A DNA stretch of 64,000 nt, from assembly GCA_964247055.1 (NCBI GenBank), contig OZ176060.1:1302001-1366000 (forward strand), given 5' to 3'. This DNA is from Paragordius varius. Lineage: Eukaryota > Nematomorpha. Shown here one piece after another: positions 48,001 through 64,000 of the stretch. The notes beneath the pieces were generated by a model. That model was not told the DNA's origin, did not search any database, and was given only the letters and a program-made list of their open reading frames with translations. Made by a program: the position numbers and the translations under genes. Positions within the stretch are counted from its first letter, which is position 1. The number at the start of each line of letters is the position of its first letter.

Positions 48001-48366
48001 AAAAACCTGTCCAGTTAAGAGAAATATAATTTCAAACGTATGTTCAACAATCCGTACAGCCATCAATTTTTTCCCATTATTCCGACCATGCATCATTAGG
48101 GAATTAACCAAGCGTTCAACTATGTGACATTGAGCTTTTCGAAATTTTTTAACCGCATACCTCCCAGCTGTATGAGGCAAATATTTTGCATGCTTATCCT
48201 TGATTGCAATGTAATCTACGAGGCCAAGATCAGAAACTTGAACATCGTAAGGATTCCATTTTCCAAATAGCTTAATTTCTGGTAATTCCGTAGCAGATAA
48301 ACCACCTCCATTGTTTCCAATTTGAATCATATTATCTTCTTCAGTCATAATTTCTTCGTCAGCCAT
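39160..48366 (-). CDS. RPS5: 40S ribosomal protein S5 (uS7), three exons
   Basis: Exons 48366-48007, 45032-44805 and 39228-39160 join in phase 0 to give 218 residues (human 204). Donors are GTTTTT and GTATTT; acceptors end TTCCTTAG and CTTTAG. Exon 1 holds an acidic divergent N-terminus, then [46 protein letters not shown] and [19 protein letters not shown]. Exon 2 holds [31 protein letters not shown] and [20 protein letters not shown]. Exon 3 holds [20 protein letters not shown], then NR and stop. These are the near-invariant blocks of eukaryotic uS7, which sits in the 40S head beside the mRNA exit path (family knowledge). The start is the ATG at 48366, opening [11 protein letters not shown]. 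Introns 1 (2974 bp) and 2 (5576 bp) are largely tandem arrays carrying copies of the end of the exon just upstream. Confidence 0.95.
39313..39740. mobile_element. monomer array resembling the left end of a minisatellite-ended element
   Basis: About 20 degenerate forward monomers (AATTCAAATTCACCCTTAAA) starting GTATTTGCAATTGAAATTTAC. It is in RPS5 intron 2 close to the exon 3 acceptor. No right end was found, so it may be an expanded solo end. Confidence 0.55.
39741..41306. repeat. subrepeats of the RPS5 intron 2 array without exon sequence
   Basis: Diverged copies of the intronic part of the array unit, with recurring words AAACCATCGCCGTAAAATT, CTAGACAACTAAAAACG and CTGGAAATCGCTCTAGAAAA. Becomes recognisable at about 40,000 and tightens towards 41,300. 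No exon-like piece here. Confidence 0.7.
41307..44630 (-). repeat. tandem array of RPS5 exon 2 tails with 5' splice sites
   Basis: Eight copies of the exon 2 end (minus strand): 41307-41382, 41807-41912, 42288-42418, 42578-42695, 43028-43145, 43516-43633, 44020-44128 and 44501-44630. Most cover a [23 protein letters not shown] segment through [12 protein letters not shown]. Seven of eight keep the frame without a stop; 43516-43633 has a one-base insertion. The copies at 41807 and 44020 lose 6 nt in frame. Donors are kept (AAG|GTATNN), except at 43028 where it reads AA|GTTATG. Against the active exon, the 42288 copy has about eight synonymous changes and one replacement (N to D), and the 43028 copy about seven and one. 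The first half of exon 2 and its acceptor are not repeated. Confidence 0.92.
41500..44690. repeat. about 1-kb segment duplicated at 2.21-kb offset in RPS5 intron 2
   Basis: About 41500-42470 and 43711-44690 are nearly identical over their length (for example AGCCGCTTTAAACAAAATCC at 42051 and 44262), including two exon-tail copies each. This is the youngest visible rearrangement in the array. Confidence 0.85.
45075..45382. mobile_element. MITE-like element with minisatellite ends, copy 5
   Basis: Forward monomers from about 45085 to 45325, including a second left-end-like word TACCATTTACATTTCAAATAC at 45171, then a short core and the right end GAACTGTAAATGGTATATATA at about 45366-45386. A (TA)n run precedes it. 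A further left-end word CCATTTACAGTTCAAATTTC lies near 45641. Confidence 0.6.
45640..46280. other. RPS5 intron 1, part nearest exon 2
   Basis: AT-rich intron sequence. Weak, decayed resemblance to the exon 1 tail array (around 46100-46150) but nothing firm. No gene. Confidence 0.35.
46281..47910 (-). repeat. tandem array of RPS5 exon 1 tails with 5' splice sites
   Basis: About eight copies of the last 50-60 nt of exon 1 plus donor, near 46281-46325, 46460-46515, 46794-46853, 46983-47042, 47180-47240, 47487-47548, 47670-47722 and 47848-47910, with a fragment near 46625. Spacing is mostly 170-300 bp. On the plus strand each reads AACCTGTCCAGTTAAGAGGA-like, then TTCAAACGTATGTTCCACAA. In coding orientation this gives a [14 protein letters not shown] segment followed by the donor GTTT. 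Several copies carry TTATGA where the active exon has GTACGG, so they are not fully coding. Spacer words AAAACTCTAAGAGAACTTT and AACAAATTTAATTAGGGACA recur in every unit. Confidence 0.88.
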
Positions 48367-50405
48367 TTTGGAATAAAGTTAGGTAAATTTAGAGTTTTTA
48401 AGCAAATAAATGCGTAATTTTAAGAATTATATTAAGTAGGAAATATTTGTGTATGAAAGAGTGATGACAGATGTTTATTATATTAGAGAAATGGTGTGCA
48501 TGGTAAAATAAAAAAAAATTTTAAAGATTTATAAATTTATAAATATAATTTATATTAATTTTATGGTTAAATCTAAGAACAAGGAATTATATATATATTT
48601 TTAATAGTTAAATTTAAATTTCTAACAACCATACACAAGAATTTTTTATGTACGATTTATATCACACAGATTGAAGCCATAAAAACTAAAGCTCTGTCTA
48701 GAAAATTATGAAATTTAAACATGATTTTGCATCTATATATATTTAAAATTGGATATCAAACGTCAGCAGCATTAAATAGAGATTATTATAGTTTTAAAGT
48801 GTTAACGTTTGCACAATTCTAAATATAAAATTAAGTTTCGAAAAATTGCCAAATTCAAGGCATTTTATGACCATTTAAGTAGTTTTATATCCCTTTGTGA
48901 TTTAAATTTGATATCAAAAAGCAATTCTATTTCCGGAATAAAAAAGCATTATTTAGCCTAGCGCATAATAAAAAAAATCCAATCTTTTATTACAACTACA
49001 GTTTTGTGTAAACAATTAAATTTTGGGAGAGTTTTATATGTCAGAGCTATGACTCGTAGAAGTTTTGTTTAATAATTATTTTACTTAAATTTAATTAACT
49101 TGGATTGTGTAAAAAACATCCAGATAAACATATATATATTATATGGTTTAATAGGATATTTATGGGATTATGGTGGTTTGGGGCTTGTGATCGCTATGCG
49201 AATTGTGTTTGATTAAAATTTGGTAAAGTTAAAATATTTATTTCATAAATAAAATATCATGTAAGTATAGGTACAATATATTTAAAGGGGCAGTTACTAA
49301 AATGAATTGATGACCTTTTTCACTTTATTTTGTCCATGATATATTGGGGTAAATTTATATCCCAGAGCTTTATCTAATAAATAAACTACTTTTTTTAAGT
49401 TATCAAAGTTTAAATTTAATTATCAAACCTTGTTATCCAGTATTGATTAAAAAAGACTATATTTTTCAGTTTCGAATCTAAAATTGGGAGATAGCGCAAT
49501 ACGATTAAACTAAACAGCTAAATTAAAATCAATAATATCAAGTTTTTGCTAGTAAATGCATGTAGAAAGGTTATAAAATTAATTATTTTCCATTTTTAAT
49601 CATGATACTTTATTTATTTTTCTGTTGTGCATGAGCGAATTAAAAATAAAAGATAAAAATAGCGGGAAAAAAGTTTGAGATGAATATTTTTTGATAATTT
49701 TAGATTTTTTCAAAAAACATTTGTGTATTATGCACCTATAAGGCCAAAAAACGCTTAATTAAATTCAATATATTTTTAAAGATTTTCGGTATAATACTAC
49801 CACAAAAGGTCTGGGCTTCAAAAATCCAAAAGCTTTTGCTTTTCTAAATAAGGCTGGTTTTCTTAGAATAATAGTAAAAATGCCGAGATTTTCCTATAAA
49901 TATATATATTTATATATGCTAAATTATGACATCCAAAATCTTATTTTTTTATAAAAAATGCAGACTTTGTATAAAATCTTTAACAAAGTTTTGTGAAGCG
50001 TACTTCATACTATTTTCAAGGGCAAAGGGGATACAATTTAAACATTTTTTTCTACCTAATTCGATTATGCATAACATTTCCATTATCTTAGGAATTCGAT
50101 TAAAATAATAATGTTAAATATAATCTTTTTATTTTTGATATATATCCAAATTTCAAAAAATAAACTTTTATTTAAATTATCATATAATAAATTCAGAATC
50201 ATTTAAATATAAACGATTGCTATAATTTAAAGTGTTTTTATATCGTTTTAATCATGCTTGAAAATACTGTTAACTCCCTTGACCATAAATTTTTAGTTAC
50301 TTTTTCATTTTTTTAGAAAAATACTTTTTATGATGTCAATATTTACGTTTTTTATGTCGCGTTCTCGATCTGTCGCCTTTATCTAATGAACTTGTCCGTT
50401 ATGGG
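48367..50405. other. gene-free stretch upstream of RPS5
   Basis: No coding region I can defend. A GC-richer patch at 50345-50400 reads on the minus strand as a short basic peptide SSLDKGDRSRTRHKKRKY followed by a stop; see findings. Otherwise AT-rich without recognisable structure. No TATA box or initiator is convincing upstream of RPS5. Confidence 0.35.
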
Positions 50406-52401
50406 TAAGGTGACCAGACGTCCCGCTTTTGGCGGGACAGTCCCGCTTTTTCACACTTTGTCCCGCTTCCTGTTACGTTTTTAAATGTCCCGCTTTTTCA
50501 CGATTATATAAAAAAAAATTTTTTTTAATACAAATAAATTTTTTTTGTCCGTTTATTTTATCATTAAATATCTTTAAAATCTATTCAATTTTAAATTAAA
50601 ATCTTTTATTTTAAATTTAAAATATTTATTTTTTTCGAATTTATATCATGTGATTATACACTATACTTCCTACTACTACTGTCATTATTATCAAAAAGCC
50701 AAGTTAATACCACAAATCTCAAGATTAAAAGACAAATTGATACCACAAATCGGTACCTTACACGTTTATCACAGAAAATTAAGGTAATATAATATTTATT
50801 ATACTAATAGTAGTTTATAAATATGAGCACAAAAAGAGGTTGTAAATTCAACGATAAATTAATGAAGGATTTTCCTTTTATTAAAAAAACGAAGAATGAA
50901 TCATTTGTTAAATGTCTTATATGCGAGGGGGAATTCACCCTAGCACATGGCGGCAAGTATGATATTACAAAGCATATGGAAACACAGAAACATAAAAAAT
51001 GTTTAGATATGGGGGCATCATCTTGCAAAATGAGCTATTTTTTTTCGAAAAACCACTTTTGGAGAGGAAGAAAAGAATTTGACAGCGTGTTATCTTTTCA
51101 CGCCGTTAATCACAATCATTCCTTTAGATCTATGGATTGTACCTCACAGGTTATTTGCACGTTATTCAATAAAAAATTTACATGTGCCCGTACAAAGGCT
51201 GAAGCCATTGTGTGCAATGTGCTTTCGTCACATGAATTTTCTGAAATACAAAAAAATTTGCTGAAAATTAATTCCATATCGCTATACTCTGATGCATCAA
51301 ATCACCATGAAACAAAATTATTTCCCACTTTGATGAGATATTTGATTCAGAAACCGGAGTAAAAATTAAAATTTTAGATTTAATTTCCCTACCCGGTGAA
51401 AATTCCGAAATAATATTTACTTCAATAATGCAAAAAAATAATTTAAAATACAAAATTATCGTATATTGCGATGACAACACCAATATGAACTTTGGTGGAA
51501 AAGCAAGGAGAGGAAAAAAAAATATTTTTCATAAATTAACAGATAATCTTAATCAAAACATTATTGGCGTTGGGTGTGCAGCGCATATAACACAGTGTGC
51601 AAAATTGGGGGTATTTATTTTCTCAGGATATCATATTAAGCTTAATATGACCGTTGTGACATAGACATCCTAAAAATATAAGGATAAAAAAAATTGTCAA
51701 TGTAGAAAATTTTTTTTTAACTTTTTCCATATATGGATATATTCGGAAAAAATCAATTTATTTGCATAATACTTGATCAAAAATTATAAAACTTATATAT
51801 AATATAAATAATATTAAATAAATATTATTTGCAAATTTTGGCTCATTATGAATGGATAGATTTAAAATAAACGTCAATTTATTAAATCCAACTAAATTTA
51901 GCCCTTTATATTAGTAACATAAAAAATACTTGATGAAAATCAATATAATATGCGCCAAAATTTAAGTTTAACTTTATATGTTAATATAAATATTACTTAT
52001 ATATAATAAAAATTAGGTTTTAACTAAGTTAAAAATTTTTGAAATTTTTTATTTTACTAAAATAAAATTAAATTTTTTTAATATCAACTGTAATATATTC
52101 ATGTCTGGTGATTATAAATATAACCATATGGATTTTTTTACCTGGATTTTTGAATTGTAGATGATATTGACTGTTGCTTTACCCTGATAAGATGGTATAT
52201 TTTATAATAATTATAGATAAATATATTTGGAATTTAGATATAACATTGAAAAACCAATGTAATCCATTGTGAAAATCATATTTTAAAGACAAACTTGCTA
52301 ATCACAAGCATACATCCACCAGAAAATTATATTTTGATACATTATGTTCATTGTGTAATAAATTAGTCCCGCTTTTTCCTTCAAAAAATCTGGTCACCTT
52401 A
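50406..52401 (+). mobile_element. second broken hAT-like transposon
   Basis: Terminal inverted repeats TAAGGTGACCAGA (left) and its complement (right, ending at 52401). Inside the left end GTCCCGCTTTT occurs four times within 80 bp (about 50421-50498) with one inverted partner GGCGGGAC; the right end has a single copy near 52366. Flanking octamers GTTATGGG and GTTACATA agree at only half their positions, so the target duplication is unclear. It carries the N-terminal half of a BED-finger transposase. Confidence 0.75.
50823..51664 (+). pseudogene. BED-finger hAT-type transposase remnant
   Basis: The first open part (50823-51362, 179 residues) starts MSTKRGCKFNDKLMKDFPF, then a BED-like zinc finger (CLICEGEFTLAHGG...DITKHMETQKH, residues about 35-60). 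It continues NHNHSFRSMDCTSQ and FTCARTKAEAIVCNV, all characteristic of a widespread arthropod and animal transposase family. The match continues in a different frame from about 51364 (ILDLISLPGENSE, DDNTNMNFGGKARRGKKN, VGCAAHITQCAK), so there is a frameshift near 51360. Nothing recognisable follows 51664; the C-terminal catalytic and dimerisation region is missing. The copy is non-functional. Confidence 0.8.
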
Positions 52402-53289
52402 GTTACATACAATTTGAACGAACCTTAATGTGGTCACATGATTTTTTTTTGTAAAAAACATGCATTTTTTAGGAGATTTTATGAAAAAATAATTTATACG
52501 ATTTTATGAAAAAAATAATTTATACGTTTGTATGTAATTTTTAATGCAATTTTAAAATTTATAATGCATTAACTTTGATAAAGCAACTAACAAAAAATTA
52601 TTATTAGCAAAAGTCCAGAAATTAAATGTTAAATTTATGATAGAGCGTTAAGGTATCGTGTAAAGAAAAATATATTTTAATTCAATTACAATAGAAGTAT
52701 AAAAGATGTTTTTTTCTCATTTTTAAGTTAAAAGGCCATAAAATAAATGTTGAGATTTCGATATGTTCAAAAAACGAATGTTTTGAGATTATTTTGTTTT
52801 TTTAAAATAACTACAATTAAATTTTAAAGTCAAAACATGCACGTTTTTTAAAATATGCGTTACTTTTGCAATAATGGCTGTAAATATTAATACTTAAAGC
52901 ACCATAAATGTCCTGATATTTTTAACAAAAATTAAATATGCGTTATGAATAGTACAATTTATAATTTTTTGCGTTTTTTATTTATCTTAACGGGTTTGAT
53001 GTTATATTAATATAATAAATATTTAAATTTATATCATAGGCGTTTTAACATATGCCTTTACTGTATTGTTGTCTCAAAATACATGAACCACATAAATGTT
53101 AACCTAAATTTTTTTATCAAAATAATATGAATTTCATAATAACCAATAACAATTCAATTAACCGGAGCAAATACAGGAAAAACTAAAGATAACGCTACAG
53201 TATTACAATTTTAAGTAAGATACTCAAGTTTTGATTTTACAGACAATAACCATGGTTTGTGCTTTTGATTATTTGTTGAGATTTAATTA
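52402..53289. other. gene-free AT-rich stretch
   Basis: A short tandem duplication GAAAAAATAATTTATACG lies near 52480-52525. Nothing else recognised. Confidence 0.35.
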
Positions 53290-53814
53290 TTAACACTTCG
53301 ATTCAAATTGGGGGGCTTCTATACCCCAGACTAAATTTAATTTAAAATTTATAGAAACTACAGAAGGCAACGGTCCCATTTTAAATTTATGCTATCCTAA
53401 TTAAAATTATATAAATAAGCTAAATCTTAATAAAATTTAGTTTTGAAAAAAAAATTCCATACAAACTACTACGCCATTTTCGTTTTGCAATGCATAATAT
53501 CCTGTTCATTAATTTTTAAAGGTATAATTGAGGCATTTATTTAAATCACTATAGCATTGATAGAAGGTGAAAAAGTGGTTTATTTTGTATAATTTTTCAA
53601 TCAGTCAATGCCACATGTCACGTTGTTTAATTTTTTATGTTTAAGTTAACCCTAAAATCTAATATCAAGTATTTTTGAATAAGTTTATATATTCCGGTTT
53701 ATCAATGTTATATAAGTGATTTTTTAAAGTATTTAATTTAAACAGGCCTGGGGTATCCAACTACCCCAATTGGAATCAAAGGACTGAAATCAATGTGGTG
53801 TATCCAAGTGTTGA
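53290..53814 (-). mobile_element. TTAA-flanked MITE, copy I
   Basis: Reverse copy with TTAA at 53290-53293 and a decayed TTGA at 53811-53814. The palindrome near its start is damaged (GGGGGGCTTCTATACCCC). Older than copies D, E and F by appearance. Confidence 0.7.
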
Positions 53815-55903
53815 AATGGTATTTTATTTATTGTGGGTTTTTCTTTATTAGCATTTTAATTCATTTAAGCCCTAAATAGACGACCAATAGATAAGCAAGT
53901 ACTACTAAAATCAGTCAGCAGCATTGATTGTAAATAAAAAATATGTGATTAATTTAATATATTATCAATTTTAGCAAAACTTATTAGGTCTATATCACTT
54001 TGCCTACGATCAAAATTTCTAAATTCTAAAGTGGCCTGCATAGTGGATTGTGGCAATATCTTACTTAATAACTATATATAAAATCTAAGGCCTTTTCCTT
54101 AAGCTTGAAGTAGGTTGAAGCTTTGACGGCCAAAATCGTATAAAACTTTTATAAAATAAATGCATTAGGATACCTATAGGTATTTGGATAGATTTAGAAA
54201 TTATTTCAAAAAGTTTTTCCAACTTTATGCGTATTCCCAAAATCGAAAAGCGCAACATTAGGACTCATTATGCTCCATTAGTTTGTTAATCCAAAAATCG
54301 TTTGAAACATATTAGTTAATAAATAAAATATTTATCGCTCCTGTTTGTGTATATTTATGAGATTGCAGATTCATGCGGCCGAATTTATAAAAATACTTTA
54401 ATATAATCTAATGCTAGTGAAGATTTTATTTACCTCAGAATGATAAATAACACATTTTTGCTTTCAATTTTATATTTATTATTTAGAAAAATTTAACGTG
54501 GATAATTTTTAAAAAATTATATACTATGGTTTCGAAAACAAATTTTAGCGCATATCTGGAGCGTATTATAAGGTGTTAAGAAACGGTATTTTATAGGAAT
54601 ATATAAAATTCTATGCGACTAAATATCGAATTTTCATCGCCCTTTTTTTCTAACTTAATTGAATTAAAAATTTATCAACGCATAGAATAAGATAGTGTTT
54701 ATAAAGTTTTATATACCATCTCATCATACTATCAATTATCCTAAATAATTTCGCAAGCTTATTTTTAAAAATTTTTTTACAAATATTTTAATGTATAAAC
54801 TAAAACAACATTTTGCCTAATATATTTAAACAATATTTAAAGGAAGAAATTTAAGTAGGCACTAATTTTGTGATAAAAGCAATTACCAAAATATAACCCT
54901 TTACAACTCGTAAGCCGCGAAAAAACCATGAAAATTTTAACGATACCATAACATATATCTTTTTTTGAATCCCCCGACTGTTTTAATTCTGCAAAAAATG
55001 CAAAATTTAAAAAAAATGCATTTAATCGCTAAATAATGTGTGTATTTTTAATTTAATATTATTTTTATATTAGGTTTATACACAAAAAAGATATATAAGA
55101 ATTATATGTTAATATATTATTCATGGTAAAAAAATTATTATGTGCAATAAATTAATAAAAAAATCAATTCATATCCATTGAATGAAAAATATGTCTAATG
55201 GGTGAGTGCTGCTTTAGTTAAAATAAAAAAATAATTATAAATATATAATTATATGTAAAATGGAATTATACATAGCCATATATTCAATAATAAAAATTAT
55301 TGAAAGTAAGTTTATCCAAAAAATTGATAAATTTCCAAAATAATTTATTAAGTGGTAAATTTTTAACCATTATTAATGGGGGTCTTTTCGTTATATGTCT
55401 TGTGATAGTATAATGAAAATGATATATTTAAATCTTAAAGCCGCAAAAAATAACTTATTAAATACGGTGAAGACATGTAAGTGTTTTAAAGCAAACATAA
55501 GTATTATATAATAATAGGGTATATGTTTTGCGTTAACATCCAATGATTTTATGTTTGAGCTAGGTTGGATTAATAAAATGTAAAAAAATAATTTTAAAAT
55601 GAAAAAACATAAATAGTAAAAGACCAATATTTATGCAGAAGTGAAACCATATATCTTGATACCTTATTTATTTCATAAAGCCTATAGGTTACAATTCTGA
55701 AATAAAAAGTCTGGATATTAATTTCATTCGTCTATGCTCTCTATTTCAACTCGAAACCATAGACCGGTAAAAAAACCAAGTTTTATATTAATATTCTATT
55801 TTATAAAAATGCTTCTTGGCCTTTTATATTCTAATTTATATGTTTTTTCTCTTTAAAATTTTACTTTTTCACTCATATAAAAAATAAATTATAGAGTTTA
55901 ATA
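53815..55903. other. gene-free stretch downstream of AP2M1
   Basis: AT-rich, no gene, RNA or repeat recognised. The 3' untranslated region of AP2M1 should lie just below 55904; its poly(A) signal is not certain. Confidence 0.35.
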
Positions 55904-63173
<7,270 letters not shown>

Positions 63174-63508
63174 ACCTGAAATGTGTACCGATTAATTTTT
63201 TGAAAGCATGTTGGCCCGTGTAAAACAATGCACGAGGAAAAATAATGTAACTCATCAAAATAATTTTTTAAATAATATTCGTAAGCTTAACAGTTGGTTT
63301 TATATTACAATTGGTTGTCCCAGGTAACTTAAAAAATATATATTATTTACAAATTAAGAGCTAAGTTTTATGCTTTAAATAATAATAATAAACTATATAA
63401 TTTAGATAAAATTTATTTAGGATAAAACATTCGCAATCAAACTTGGTAGCCATTTTAATTTAAGAACTTTTGGAAAATCAGAAATACGAAACATATATAT
63501 GTAAATAA
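63174..63508. other. AP2M1 upstream region
   Basis: Would contain the promoter and 5' untranslated region of the minus-strand AP2M1. AT-rich; no promoter motif stands out. A further TTAA-type MITE begins about 335 bp upstream of the start codon. Confidence 0.35.
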
Positions 63509-64000
63509 TAACTTACTACAACACATTTTCAGTGTTTTAATTCAAATTGGGGTGGTTCGATACGCGCTTGTTAAAATTAAATATATTAATTAAATCATGG
63601 CATTATATTATTAATAAATCGTAATATGATTCAAAAATACTTGATATTATTTGCTGAGAAGTAAAAACCAAAGGTAAAAACTTAGACATGACATGTGCAA
63701 AAACTAAATATAATAATAATGCAAAATATACCTTTTTGTTTATATTAATGTTAAATGTGATTTTAATAAAATAATAAACTTAATTTTAAGCATAGAATCC
63801 AATAGACACGATATTTGGCAAACATGTTGTAAAAAAATGGCGTCCAAGTAGTTGATATGGTACTTTTTTTCCAAAACTGAATATTATTTAAATATTTTAT
63901 TTATATATAATAAAATAGAAGCATATATTGGAACCGTTTCTTTCAGCATCTTTTTAAAAATCAAATAATATTGCTTGAGGTATTTAGGTTCCATTTGAAT
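63509..64000 (+). mobile_element. TTAA-flanked MITE, copy J (runs to window edge)
   Basis: Diverged forward copy. Left-end words CAACACATTTTCAGT and ATTCAAATTGGGGTGGTTCG; internal AATGGCGTCCAAGTAGTTGA; the right arm TGAGGTATTTAGG is cut by the window end. Confidence 0.6.

Noticed and set aside
49926-50108. 60-residue plus-strand open frame
   Set aside because: No homology, signal or context; length is expected by chance in this composition.

Overview
The window is very AT-rich animal nuclear DNA. It holds short spliced genes with GT-AG introns in a background of small DNA transposons, tandem repeats and (TA)n tracts. The identifiable proteins are metazoan-type (AP-2 mu, an antistasin-domain protein, cytosolic ribosomal proteins L6 and S5, ARL1), so an invertebrate animal is the best guess. 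I cannot name the phylum from sequence alone. I see no rRNA, tRNA, CRISPR, LTR or virus-like element, and no promoter motif I would defend.

Layout. 0-5 kb: nested copies of a TTAA-flanked MITE family. 5.06-5.60 kb (+): intronless ARL1. 5.8-9.7 kb: TA-flanked and palindromic MITEs, and a broken hAT transposon (7142-9405) with a perfect 8-bp target duplication. 11.0-12.3 kb (-): a two-exon gene for a small secreted antistasin-domain protein. 13.4-16.9 kb: a satellite-like array. 20.2-32.4 kb (+): four-exon RPL6 (eL6) with introns of 0.8, 5.9 and 4.7 kb. 39.2-48.4 kb (-): three-exon RPS5 (uS7). 50.4-52.4 kb: a second broken hAT element. 55.9-63.2 kb (-): a complete ten-exon AP2M1, with a possible small gene on the opposite strand in its intron 8 and a hAT-like MITE in intron 6.

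The most unusual feature is shared by the two ribosomal-protein genes. Downstream of five of their seven exons lie tandem copies of that exon's own 3' end plus the start of the following intron (5' splice site included), or, after the last RPL6 exon, the stop codon and 3' flank. There are 12 full copies plus remnants after RPL6 exon 2, two after exon 3, about five after exon 4, 8 after RPS5 exon 2 and about 8 after RPS5 exon 1. In the best-preserved copies, differences from the active exon are strongly biased to synonymous sites. AP2M1, ARL1 and the antistasin gene lack such arrays.

A second theme is a MITE-like family whose ends are minisatellites of the same roughly 20-bp monomer that builds the 3.5-kb array at 13.4-16.9 kb. 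It lies mainly in the introns and flanks of the two ribosomal-protein genes. The genes are unrelated housekeeping functions (translation, Golgi traffic, endocytosis) plus one secreted protein; nothing suggests an operon.
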